18,086 nt of DNA from Actinosomnolentus pattersoniae (SeqCode). Lineage in GTDB: Bacteria; Actinomycetota; UBA4738. The position numbers were made by a program, and so were the translations under genes. Positions 5,770 to 12,907 of the stretch are shown in pieces. Within the stretch, counting starts at the first letter, position 1. Each line of letters begins with the position of its first letter. The stretch is from contig JACDCJ010000015.1 of assembly GCA_013817655.1 (NCBI GenBank), positions 1 to 18,086 on the forward strand, read 5' to 3'. The notes beneath the pieces are model-generated. The model did not search any database. It worked only from the letters and a program-made list of their open reading frames with translations, and had not been told where the DNA came from.

Positions 5770-8700
5770 TCAGGCGTGCGCCGAAGATCCGGCGGCCACC
5801 GGGAGGCCGGCCGGGACCATCCGAACGGCGTTCGACCCCAGCAGGGACGTGAGCTCGGACATGAGAGCCGGGCACCCGTCGACCCGATGTCCCTCCCCCA
5901 GGCGCAGGCTCATGGCCTCCCCGTCGCTGACCAGCCGCACGATCACCGGGAGGTCGCCCGGGTACATTCGAAACAGGACCTTCAGCCTGGTGATCAGCCC
6001 GTCCGTGCAACTCGACGTGGGCACGTCCACGACCAGAGGATCGCTGACCCCCCCCGGGCCGGCCGGACCGCCATTCTCCGAGTACCCCGGACCCGAGGGC
6101 GTGAGATCGGGCTCCGACACCTCGAGCGCGACCAGCTGCAGCTCCCGCCCCCGCAGGTCGGCCCGTCCCTTGACCAGCACGATGCGGTCGGTGGCAATCA
6201 GCGGTCCCGACTTGTCGAACAGCGAAGGGAACACGACGACACCCACACCGCCGGTGAGGTCCTCCAGGCGAAAGACGGCGTAGGGCTCTCCTCGTTTCGT
6301 GAACCTGCGTCCCAGGGAGCCGATGATCCCGGCGACGGTCACGACGTCGCCGTCGCCCAACCCGGGCACCTCGGAGATCGGCAGGTCGACCAGGGCGTCG
6401 AGGCGGGCCTTGATGGAAAGGAGGGGATGATCGGTGACGTACTGGCCGAGCATCTCCTTCTCGAGGCGAAGAAGGTCGGGGCGGGCGAACTCCTCTCCCC
6501 GGAGGACCGACTCGTCGATGTCGATGGTGGGCCCGCCCTCGCCGCCGAAGAACGAGAACTGCCCCACGGCCTCGGCCCGCCGGTCCGCCAGCACGGGGGT
6601 CGCGACCTTCTCGTAGTTCTCGAGCAGTGCCCGTCTCGCGTATCCCATCGAGTCGAACGCGCCGGCCAGGATCAGGCTTTCCATGCACTTCTTGTGCAGG
6701 GCCCCTGCGTCGACCTTTCGACAGAAGTCCGTCAGGGACTCGAACGGCCCCTTCTCGGTCCGAGCGGCCACGATGCTGTGCACGACCCCCGCCCCGACGT
6801 TCCGCACGGCGGCGAGTCCGTAGCGGACCTCTCCGTCGGAGGGCGTGAAGTGCATCTGGGACTGGTTCACGTCAGGAGGCAGCACGCGAATGGCGCGCAG
6901 CCGAGCGGCATTGAGGTAGAAGGGCTTCTTGTCCTTGTCGTCCTTCACGCTAGTGAGCAGCGCCGAGAAGTACTCCACCGGGTGGTGCGCCTTGAGATAA
7001 GCGGTCTGATAGGCGACGTAGGCGTACGCGCAGGCGTGGGAGGCGTTGAAGCCGTAGTCGGCGAACGGAACGATCAGGTCGAAGATGTCCTGGGCGAGGC
7101 GCTCCCGGTAGCCGCGCTCGACCGCCCCCCTAACGAACGTCTCCCGGTGCGGGACCAGCAGCTCGCGGATCTTCTTTCCCATGGCCTTTCGCAGCAGGTC
7201 GGCCTGGCCCATCGAGTAGCCTGCCACCCGCACCGCGATCTGCATGACCTGCTCCTGGTAGACGATGATGCCGTAGGTGTCCTTCAGGATGTCCTCGAGG
7301 GAGGCGTGTGGGTACACGACGGGCTTCCGGCCGTGCTTGCGCTCGGCATACTCGGTGTGCTGTCCCATGCTGAGCAGGCCGGGGCGGTAGAGGGCGACCA
7401 GGGCCATTAGGTCCTCGAACCGGTCCGGCTGGAGCATCTGTATTAGCTGGCGCATCCCTCCGCCTTCGAGCTGGAACACGCCGTCGGTGTCCGACGCCCT
7501 GAGCATCCGGTACGTGGCCTCGTCGTCGAGCGCGACGTGGTCGATGTCGCACGCGATGTCCTTTTGCCGAAGCAGCCCCACGCAGTCCTCGATGACCGAG
7601 AGGTTGCGCAGGCCGAGGAAGTCCATCTTCAGGAGGCCGAGACGCTCCACCCCATGCATATCGAACTGGGTCACGATGCGCCGCGAGTCGTCGCGCGAGT
7701 CCTTCGAGAGCTTGAGCGGCAGGTAGTTAACTAGCGGAGCGTCGCCGATGACCACGCCGGCGGCGTGCACGGAATCCTCCCGGCGAAGCCCCTCGAGAGC
7801 GCGCGCCGTATCGATGACCTCGTGGGCCTCCGGTTCGCGCTCGTACGCATCCCGTAGCTCCGGCGAGAGCTCGAGGGCCCGGTTGATCGGGTACTCGCGT
7901 CCGAGGAGCGCCGGAGGGAACATCTTCGCCAGCCGGTCGCCGAACATCGCGGGGAAGCCGAGGACCCTGGCCGCATCGCGGATCCCCTGCTTCCCCTTGA
8001 TGGTCTGGAAGGTGATGATCTGGGCGACGTGGTCCGCGCCGTACTTCCCGGCCACGTAGCGAATCACCTCGTCGCGGCGCCGCTCGTCGAAGTCCATGTC
8101 GATGTCGGGCATTTGTTTCCGTTCCGGGTTCAGGAATCGCTCGAAGATGAGCCCGTATCGAAGTGGGTCGAGGTCCGTGATCTGGAGGCAGTAGGAGACC
8201 ACGGAGCCGGCCGCGGAACCGCGGCCGGGCCCGACTCGGATCCCGTGGTCCCGGGCGAATCGGATCAGGTCCCACACGATCAGGAAGTAGCCGGCGAACC
8301 CCATGGAGTTGATGACGCCGAGCTCGGCCTCGATCCGTCCCCGGACTTCCTCGGTCAGGTCGCGGTAGCGCCGCCCCGCCCCCTCGAGAACCAGCCGATG
8401 AAGGTGGTCCTCCAGGGACATCCCCTCGGGCGGCTCGAATCGGGGAAGGTGCATACGGTCGAACGTGAGGTCCAGGTGGCAGGCCTCGGCGATCTCGAGG
8501 GTGGCGTCGCACGCCTCGGGATGCTCGCGGAAGATGGCGCGCATTTCCTGCGGGGACTTCAGGTAGAACTCGTCGGTATCGAACTTGAGGCGGGCCGTGT
8601 CGGTCTGGACCTTCTGCTGCTGGATGCAGAGCAGCACGTCGTGAGGCTTCGCGTCTGACCGCTCGGTGTAGTGCAGGTCGTTCGTCGCGGCAAGGGGGAT

Positions 8701-9303
8701 CCCGGTCCGCCGCGAGAGGTCGACGAGCAGCGGGTTCACCGTGCGCTGGTCGGCGAGCCCGTGATCTTGCAGCTCCAGGTAGAAACCATCGGGCCCGAAG
8801 ATGTCCCGGTAGGAGCTCACCGCTTCGAGCGCCCGTTGCTCCTGGCCGGCCAGCAGGAGCCGTGCCGTCTCCGACGCGAGGCATCCGGAGAGCCCGATAA
8901 GCCCCTCGGAACGTTCAGCCAGCAGTTCCTTGTCGATCCGTGGGCGGTGATAGAACCCCTCGAGGTGGGCGTCGGTCACGAGCCGGAGGAGGTTCCGATA
9001 CCCACGCTCGTCCCTGGCCAGGATGGTGAGGTGCCGGTAGTTCTCGTCGTTCTCCCCTGGCGTGCGGTCGAACCGGGACCGCGGGGCGACGTAGGCCTCC
9101 ACCCCGAGTATCGGCTTCACGCCGGCCCGGAGCCCCGCCTGGTAGAAATCGAGCGCCCCGAACATCACGCCGTGATCGGTGAGCGCCAAGGCCGGCATCC
9201 CGAAGCCTGCCGCCTTCGCGAAGAGCCCCTCTACGCGGGCGGCCCCGTCCAGGAGCGAGAACTCGCTGTGGGTGTGGAGGTGGACGAAGCTGCTCTGACC
9301 CAT
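5770..9303 (-). CDS. dnaE: DNA polymerase III alpha subunit DnaE
   Basis: This is the replicative polymerase catalytic subunit, full length at 1177 residues. The N-terminal PHP domain has its metal-site residues: HLHTHSEFSLLDG, LTDHG, GVEAY, SGC and NDLHY. That is consistent with the built-in proofreading exonuclease known for mycobacterial DnaE1. The polymerase core carries GPGRGSAAGS and PDIDMDFD, with catalytic Asp402 and Asp404, and the third Asp561 in KMDFLGLRNL. YQEQVMQIA and a helix-hairpin-helix region follow, then an OB fold near 984-1065 and a C-terminal tail. The ATG at 9303 has GAGG 6 bases upstream. It is first in a possible unit with the TrpC-like and cupredoxin genes and diverges from the nuclease at 9476. 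Confidence 0.97.
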   Translation of the reverse strand: MGQSSFVHLHTHSEFSLLDGAARVEGLFAKAAGFGMPALALTDHGVMFGALDFYQAGLRAGVKPILGVEAYVAPRSRFDRTPGENDENYRHLTILARDERGYRNLLRLVTDAHLEGFYHRPRIDKELLAERSEGLIGLSGCLASETARLLLAGQEQRALEAVSSYRDIFGPDGFYLELQDHGLADQRTVNPLLVDLSRRTGIPLAATNDLHYTERSDAKPHDVLLCIQQQKVQTDTARLKFDTDEFYLKSPQEMRAIFREHPEACDATLEIAEACHLDLTFDRMHLPRFEPPEGMSLEDHLHRLVLEGAGRRYRDLTEEVRGRIEAELGVINSMGFAGYFLIVWDLIRFARDHGIRVGPGRGSAAGSVVSYCLQITDLDPLRYGLIFERFLNPERKQMPDIDMDFDERRRDEVIRYVAGKYGADHVAQIITFQTIKGKQGIRDAARVLGFPAMFGDRLAKMFPPALLGREYPINRALELSPELRDAYEREPEAHEVIDTARALEGLRREDSVHAAGVVIGDAPLVNYLPLKLSKDSRDDSRRIVTQFDMHGVERLGLLKMDFLGLRNLSVIEDCVGLLRQKDIACDIDHVALDDEATYRMLRASDTDGVFQLEGGGMRQLIQMLQPDRFEDLMALVALYRPGLLSMGQHTEYAERKHGRKPVVYPHASLEDILKDTYGIIVYQEQVMQIAVRVAGYSMGQADLLRKAMGKKIRELLVPHRETFVRGAVERGYRERLAQDIFDLIVPFADYGFNASHACAYAYVAYQTAYLKAHHPVEYFSALLTSVKDDKDKKPFYLNAARLRAIRVLPPDVNQSQMHFTPSDGEVRYGLAAVRNVGAGVVHSIVAARTEKGPFESLTDFCRKVDAGALHKKCMESLILAGAFDSMGYARRALLENYEKVATPVLADRRAEAVGQFSFFGGEGGPTIDIDESVLRGEEFARPDLLRLEKEMLGQYVTDHPLLSIKARLDALVDLPISEVPGLGDGDVVTVAGIIGSLGRRFTKRGEPYAVFRLEDLTGGVGVVVFPSLFDKSGPLIATDRIVLVKGRADLRGRELQLVALEVSEPDLTPSGPGYSENGGPAGPGGVSDPLVVDVPTSSCTDGLITRLKVLFRMYPGDLPVIVRLVSDGEAMSLRLGEGHRVDGCPALMSELTSLLGSNAVRMVPAGLPVAAGSSAHA

Positions 9304-9374
9304 CGGACCTCAACGCTCGAGCGGGCGCGGATCGCGGCCCGGATGCCGAGGGCGGAAGGTCGCCCCCGGCCCGC

Positions 9375-9394
9375 TGTGGATATCCTGTGGGAAA
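9375..9394 (-). promoter_or_regulatory. Pair of DnaA-box-like 9-mers in the dnaE upstream region
   Basis: On the minus strand, ATATCCACA (9383-9375) matches TTATCCACA in 8 of 9 bases, and TTTCCCACA (9394-9386) matches in 7 of 9. They have the same orientation and are spaced 11 bp apart, about one helical turn. They might let DnaA influence dnaE or the divergent nuclease. Short matches like this can arise by chance. Confidence 0.3.
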
Positions 9395-9403
9395 GTTACA
9401 CTC

Positions 9404-9440
9404 TTGTAATTCCGAACGCCCGAAGGGTACACTCCCTTCG
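9404..9440 (+). promoter_or_regulatory. Candidate promoter of the nuclease gene, -10 box inside an inverted repeat
   Basis: TTGTAA (9404-9409) and TACACT (9428-9433) are 18 bases apart and each match 4 of 6 consensus bases. The -10 box is exactly the spacer of a perfect 7-bp inverted repeat, CGAAGGG (9421-9427) and CCCTTCG (9434-9440). This suggests a repressor site over the promoter. An overlapping repeat TTACA-CTCT-TGTAA lies at 9396-9409. A strong ribosome-binding site (GGAGGGGG, 9461-9468) follows. Confidence 0.4.
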
Positions 9441-9475
9441 ACCCGGAGGCAAGCGGTTCCGGAGGGGGAACGACG

Positions 9476-10603
9476 ATGCGGCTCTCCTATTCGAGCATAT
9501 CCACCTACGAGACCTGCCCGGCCAAGTACCGTTTCCAGTACGAGGATCGCCTCCCCTCGGCCCCGTCTCCGGCCCTGTCGTTCGGCGACTCGCTCCATCG
9601 GACCCTCCACCGGTTCCACAACCGTCCGGTGCCGGTCGCGCCGACGCTCGAGGAGCTTCACGGCATGCTCGAGCACGAGTGGGTGAGCGAGGGCTTTCGG
9701 GACCCCGGGGAGGAGCAGCTGTACCTAGACCACGCGCGGCAGGTGCTCAGCCAGTATCACCGAGACAACGCGTCGTCGTTCCGCATACCCGCGGCGCTCG
9801 AGCACCGGTTCACCGTCGAGGTGGAGGGCGTCCAGCTCTCGGGGACGATCGACCGGATGGACCGCATTCCCGGCGGCGGGTACGAGATCATCGACTACAA
9901 GACCAGCCGGCGGCTTCCCCCGAAGGCCGTCGTGGACCGGGATCTGCAGCTCTCCCTCTACCATCTGGCGGCGCGTGAGGTCTGGGGCATCGAGCCCGAG
10001 CGGCTCACGCTCTACTTCCTCCTTCCGGGCGAGCGTATGACGACCTTCCGGACCCGGCACGACACCGATCAGATGCGGCGCCGGATCTCGATCGTCGCTG
10101 AGCGGATCGGGGCCGGCAAGTTCGAGCCGCGTGAGAACCCGCTCTGTGGCTGGTGTGACTTCCAGGCGGCCTGCCCGTTGTTCCGGCACAAGTACGAGAA
10201 GCAGGGCGGCGACCCTGCTCCGCGCATGACCGATCTCGTGGACGAGTGGATCGCGCTCAAGCGGGAGGACTGGGATCGTTATCGCAGGCTCGAGGAGCTG
10301 AGGGCGCTCATCAACGCCTTCTGCGAGGAACACGGGTACCGCCGCCTGTTCGGGTCCGATGGGTCGGCCGTGGACCGCCGACCCCAACACGTGACAGCTC
10401 CGGACCCGGGGCGGGTGCGGCGCATCCTGGAGCCGATGGGTCTTTGGGAAGGCGTCCAGAGCGTCGATCCGAAGGCGCTCTCCTCGCTCATCGAGAGCCG
10501 GTCGCTGCCTCCGTCGGTAGAGGACGCGCTCCTGGCCTCTCGCGAGGAGGTTCGCACGCAGTACGCGCTCTATCTCAAGGACCCGGCCCGCTCGCGCCGC
10601 TAG
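9476..10603 (+). CDS. RecB-family PD-(D/E)XK nuclease with Cas4-type iron-sulfur cysteines
   Basis: This is a predicted single-strand DNA exonuclease or repair nuclease of 375 residues. Residues 1-240 form a PDDEXK_1/Cas4-like domain: His41 (FGDSLHRT), Asp126 (GTIDRMD), Asp140 and Lys142 (IIDYKTS) and Gln158 (QLSLYHLA). Cys14 (ETCPAKY) together with Cys224, Cys227 and Cys233 (CGWCDFQAAC) gives the arrangement that binds a 4Fe-4S cluster in Cas4 and AddB. The last 135 residues are charged and helical, and I do not recognise them. There is no helicase, no other cas gene and no repeat array nearby, so a CRISPR role is not supported. The ATG at 9476 has GGAGGGGG 7 bases upstream. It diverges from dnaE, so a role in replication-linked repair is possible but unproven. 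Confidence 0.88.
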   Translation: MRLSYSSISTYETCPAKYRFQYEDRLPSAPSPALSFGDSLHRTLHRFHNRPVPVAPTLEELHGMLEHEWVSEGFRDPGEEQLYLDHARQVLSQYHRDNASSFRIPAALEHRFTVEVEGVQLSGTIDRMDRIPGGGYEIIDYKTSRRLPPKAVVDRDLQLSLYHLAAREVWGIEPERLTLYFLLPGERMTTFRTRHDTDQMRRRISIVAERIGAGKFEPRENPLCGWCDFQAACPLFRHKYEKQGGDPAPRMTDLVDEWIALKREDWDRYRRLEELRALINAFCEEHGYRRLFGSDGSAVDRRPQHVTAPDPGRVRRILEPMGLWEGVQSVDPKALSSLIESRSLPPSVEDALLASREEVRTQYALYLKDPARSRR

Positions 10604-10638
10604 CTCCCGAGCGCCGGGGCCGACGGGCCTGGACCGTC

Positions 10639-11529
10639 CTACGCGACCCCGGCTAACCGCAGCGCCCGGGCGAGGTCACCCGGGAGGGGATCCTCGCGTT
10701 CCACCCTGTCCCCCGTGACCGGGTGGTCGAACGCGATGCGCCATGAGTGCAGGAACGGCCTGGTCAGCCCGAGGCGAGTCGCCTGCTCCCCTCCCCCACC
10801 GTATGCACGATCGCCCAGGACGGGGTGGCCGATCGAGGCCAGATGCACCCGGATCTGATGCGTACGGCCCGTCCGGGGCGCGGCCTCGACGAGCGTGGCC
10901 CGGTCGAGCGCCTCGCGCACGAAGACCTCGGTCGCCGCCTCCCGGCCGGTTGCGACTCGAACGCGAACTCTCGCGCGCTCTCGCCCCAGGGGGGCGTCGA
11001 TTCGGAACCGGTCGGGACTCACCCGGCCCCGCACCAGCGCGAGATACCGCCGATCCACCTCATGGCGCCGGAACATCTCTCGCAGGCGCTCGTGCGCGGC
11101 GTCGGTCTTCGCCACCACGATCAGCCCGGAGGTTCCGGAGTCGAGCCGGTGCACGATCCCGGGCCGGTCCTCGCCCCCGAGCCCTGACAGCGGCCTTCCC
11201 GCCGCAAGCAGCCGGTTCACCAGCGTGCCGGTGCGGCGCGACCGGGTCGGATGCGTCAGGATGCCAGCCGGTTTGGAGGCTACCAGCAGGTGCTCGTCCT
11301 CGAACACGATCGGAAGAGGCTCCACCTCCGGCTCCAGATCCATGGGCTCGGCGAGGGCGGCGGATATCGCCTCCCCCCCGTGGAGCCGGTGGGACTTCGG
11401 ACGAATCTCACCGTCCACGCGGATCGAGCCGTGCTCGATGGCCCTTTGAACCTCCGCGCGGGGAACCCCCAGGCGCTTCGCGACTACGGAGTCGAGGCGG
11501 CCCGCGTGTGCCCAGAATCGATGCTCCAT
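10639..11529 (-). CDS. rluD: RluA/RluD-family RNA pseudouridine synthase
   Basis: This enzyme isomerises uridine to pseudouridine in RNA, most likely 23S rRNA if it is a true RluD. The 296 residues comprise an N-terminal S4 RNA-binding domain (about 10-65: RLDSVVAKRLGVPRAEVQ, then GSIRVDGE) and a synthase domain. The catalytic Asp130 is in the signature GIVHRLDSGTSGL, followed by RTGRTHQIRVH. Length and motifs are normal. The ATG at 11529 has GGAGG 5 bases upstream. It is last in the DksA-like / lspA operon, 16 bases after lspA. The exact target uridines cannot be read from sequence. The gene ends 35 bases from the convergent nuclease gene, with no clear terminator between them. Confidence 0.92.
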   Translation of the reverse strand: MEHRFWAHAGRLDSVVAKRLGVPRAEVQRAIEHGSIRVDGEIRPKSHRLHGGEAISAALAEPMDLEPEVEPLPIVFEDEHLLVASKPAGILTHPTRSRRTGTLVNRLLAAGRPLSGLGGEDRPGIVHRLDSGTSGLIVVAKTDAAHERLREMFRRHEVDRRYLALVRGRVSPDRFRIDAPLGRERARVRVRVATGREAATEVFVREALDRATLVEAAPRTGRTHQIRVHLASIGHPVLGDRAYGGGGEQATRLGLTRPFLHSWRIAFDHPVTGDRVEREDPLPGDLARALRLAGVA

Positions 11530-11545
11530 GGGGCCTCCGATGAGC

Positions 11546-12073
11546 TTAGCCCGAGGCGGAGCCGGTCTGTCCGTCCCCTTCGTCCCCTTCCCTCCGCGCC
11601 CTCGTCGTGTTATCGGGACTGAGGCCGGAAAGCACCATCACTATCGCTCCGATGACGATGGCGGAGTCCGCCAGATTGAAGACGGGCCACACCTGGAGGT
11701 CGATGAAGTCGACGACGCGGCCGGAGACGCCGGGCCCGCGAAGGATCCGGTCGGTGAGGTTCCCTAGGGCGCCTCCGAGGATCAGACCGAGGGCCACGGC
11801 GGACCTCAGGCCGCTGAGGCGGGTCGAGGCGACGACGATGAAGAGCGCGACCATCGCGGAGGCTGCGAGGAACAGCCACGGCTGCCCCCCGAAGACCCCG
11901 AAGGCCCCGCCCGAGTTCGTGGTGAAGTTCAGATGCAGGACGCCCGGGATGATGCGCGCGGGAGGCCGGTCTTGGAGGGTCCGAACGACGATCGCCTTGG
12001 AGACCCGGTCCAGGAGGTATGCGCTCGCGGCGACCGCGTACAGCCACGTCGCGAGTCGGCGTCCGGCGGTCAC
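11546..12073 (-). CDS. lspA: Lipoprotein signal peptidase (signal peptidase II)
   Basis: This inner-membrane aspartic protease removes the signal peptide of lipid-modified prolipoproteins, just before the lipobox cysteine. The 175 residues have four hydrophobic segments and the family motifs: DRVSKAIV near residue 22, NSGGAFGVF, GGALGNLTDR with catalytic Asp108, and FNLADSAI with catalytic Asp136. The start is GTG at 12073, 4 bases after the DksA-like stop, so translation is probably coupled. A charged C-terminal tail of about 20 residues follows the last helix. LivK and the two cupredoxins encoded in this window are expected substrates. Confidence 0.95.
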   Translation of the reverse strand: MTAGRRLATWLYAVAASAYLLDRVSKAIVVRTLQDRPPARIIPGVLHLNFTTNSGGAFGVFGGQPWLFLAASAMVALFIVVASTRLSGLRSAVALGLILGGALGNLTDRILRGPGVSGRVVDFIDLQVWPVFNLADSAIVIGAIVMVLSGLSPDNTTRARREGDEGDGQTGSASG

Positions 12074-12077
12074 GCCG

Positions 12078-12464
12078 TCAGCGGACGCGCTCTTCGGCCT
12101 GCTTGTCCTGGAGGCAGAGGTTCGCGTAGGGCAGCGCCTTGAGCCTTGCTCGTTCGATGGGCTTGCCGCACCGATCGCAGAGGCCGTAGGTCCCCTCGTC
12201 CATCTTCGCGATCGCCTTGTCGATCTTGTCCATGAGGTCGCGAAGGTTGTTGACGAGCGAGAGGTCCTTCTCCCGCTCGAACGTGGCGGTTCCCGCGTCC
12301 GCGTACTCCTCGTCGAAGCCCATCTCGCCGGTCATCTCGGACTGATTGACGGAGAAGGTCGACTCCTCGAGCTCCTGGTACTGGGCCTGCAGATCACCGC
12401 GCTCGGCCACCAGCCGGGCGCGAAGCTCCGAGAGTTCCTTCTCGGTGTAAAGCGACTTTGCCAT
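12078..12464 (-). CDS. DksA/TraR-family zinc-finger protein with a three-cysteine finger
   Basis: This is a small (128 residues) protein of the family that binds in the RNA polymerase secondary channel. It has a coiled-coil-like N-terminal half (about 8-90, with an acidic turn GFDEEYADAG) and a C-terminal finger. The finger reads Cys96-x2-Cys99, 17 residues, Cys117, then x2 and Asp120 (CLQD) where most members have a fourth Cys. Asp may still bind zinc, or the site may be metal-free. It is first in the operon with lspA and the pseudouridine synthase. The start is ATG at 12464 with a weak ribosome-binding site. A possible -10 (TAAACT, minus strand, 12529-12524) lies upstream. Whether it responds to ppGpp is unknown. 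Confidence 0.88.
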   Translation of the reverse strand: MAKSLYTEKELSELRARLVAERGDLQAQYQELEESTFSVNQSEMTGEMGFDEEYADAGTATFEREKDLSLVNNLRDLMDKIDKAIAKMDEGTYGLCDRCGKPIERARLKALPYANLCLQDKQAEERVR

Positions 12465-12588
12465 CTCGTCTCGATTCGATCGGGAAGGTCGGACCCGGGC
12501 GGGCGCCCGGCCCCGGGCGGAACAGTTTACCTGCTTCGCGGACCGGCCCGGGAGAGGTCGCGCTCGGGGCCGGTTCCTCCTCGAACGC

Positions 12589-12594
12589 TATAAT
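12589..12594 (+). promoter_or_regulatory. Consensus -10 box of the ileS transcript
   Basis: TATAAT is a perfect -10 hexamer in otherwise GC-rich sequence. Transcription would start near 12601, just ahead of the T-box stem I, which supports the call. No clear -35 is found 16-18 bases upstream; that region (GGGGCC) is poor. Confidence 0.6.
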
Positions 12595-12600
12595 CCACGC

Positions 12601-12890
12601 AACGGCGACGACGGGAACGAGTAGCCGGAGCATCGAGCCGAAGCGAGCCGGGGACGGTGCGAGTCCGGTGGCCGCGACTCCGGAGAAGATCCTCCCCGAG
12701 CTGCCGCCCGAACGGCTCGCTCTTCCTCGGTGAGCCCAGTAGACGCGGCCGGGTCCGCCCGTGACAGCGGAGGGCTCTGTCGGGAGCCCGGGGAGTGGGC
12801 CGCTCCGCGAGGAGCGACCAAACGGGGTGGTACCGCGGGGCTCTCGCGCCTCGTCCCTGAGGGACGGGGCGTTTCGCGTTCTTGCGGGAG
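12601..12890 (+). ncRNA. T-box riboswitch leader of ileS
   Basis: This leader senses uncharged tRNA-Ile and controls ileS. The T-box core GGGGTGGTACCGCGG lies at 12824-12838. Its TGGT can pair with the ACCA end of an uncharged tRNA with discriminator A, as tRNA-Ile has. Stem I is recognisable: the GAGTAG (loop E) segment at 12619-12624, the helix CCGGAG (12625-12630) with CTCCGG (12678-12683), an AGCGA bulge region, and a distal loop GGTGCGA (12656-12662). The likely specifier is ATC (Ile) at 12689-12691 in the specifier loop. An attenuator hairpin follows at 12847. The whole element runs through the longer possible ileS reading frame, which therefore is not translated there. Confidence 0.9.
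12847..12883 (+). terminator. T-box attenuator hairpin before ileS
   Basis: CGCCTCGTCCC (12847-12857) pairs with GGGACGGGGCG (12861-12871): 11 bp with one G-U pair and a TGA loop. The T-rich but interrupted run TTTCGCGTTCTT follows. This fits the terminator arm of a transcriptional T-box. CTCTCGC (12841-12847) can also pair with GCGGGAG (12884-12890), next to the ileS ribosome-binding site, so translational control is possible as well. Confidence 0.65.
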
Positions 12891-12907
12891 CGGAGAAGGG
12901 GGCTGAA

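Noticed and set aside
5776..7410. 544-codon plus-strand open frame
   Set aside because: It is entirely antisense to dnaE. Long antisense frames are expected when third codon positions are nearly all G or C, and the product shows no family motif.
9476..10603. CRISPR-Cas locus suggested by the Cas4-like nuclease
   Set aside because: There is no repeat-spacer array and no other cas gene in the window; RecB-type nucleases of this form also occur outside CRISPR loci.
10604..10638. Terminator between the nuclease and rluD
   Set aside because: Only short GC-rich self-complementarity (GGCC-GACG-GGCC) and no T-run on either strand.
12491..12518. GC-rich repeat block in the dksA leader
   Set aside because: It is mostly alternating C and G runs, with several equally good foldings and no specific regulatory pattern.
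12761..12907. Longer ileS start at 12761
   Set aside because: The extra 49 codons are the T-box core and attenuator. The family N-terminus begins at 12908.
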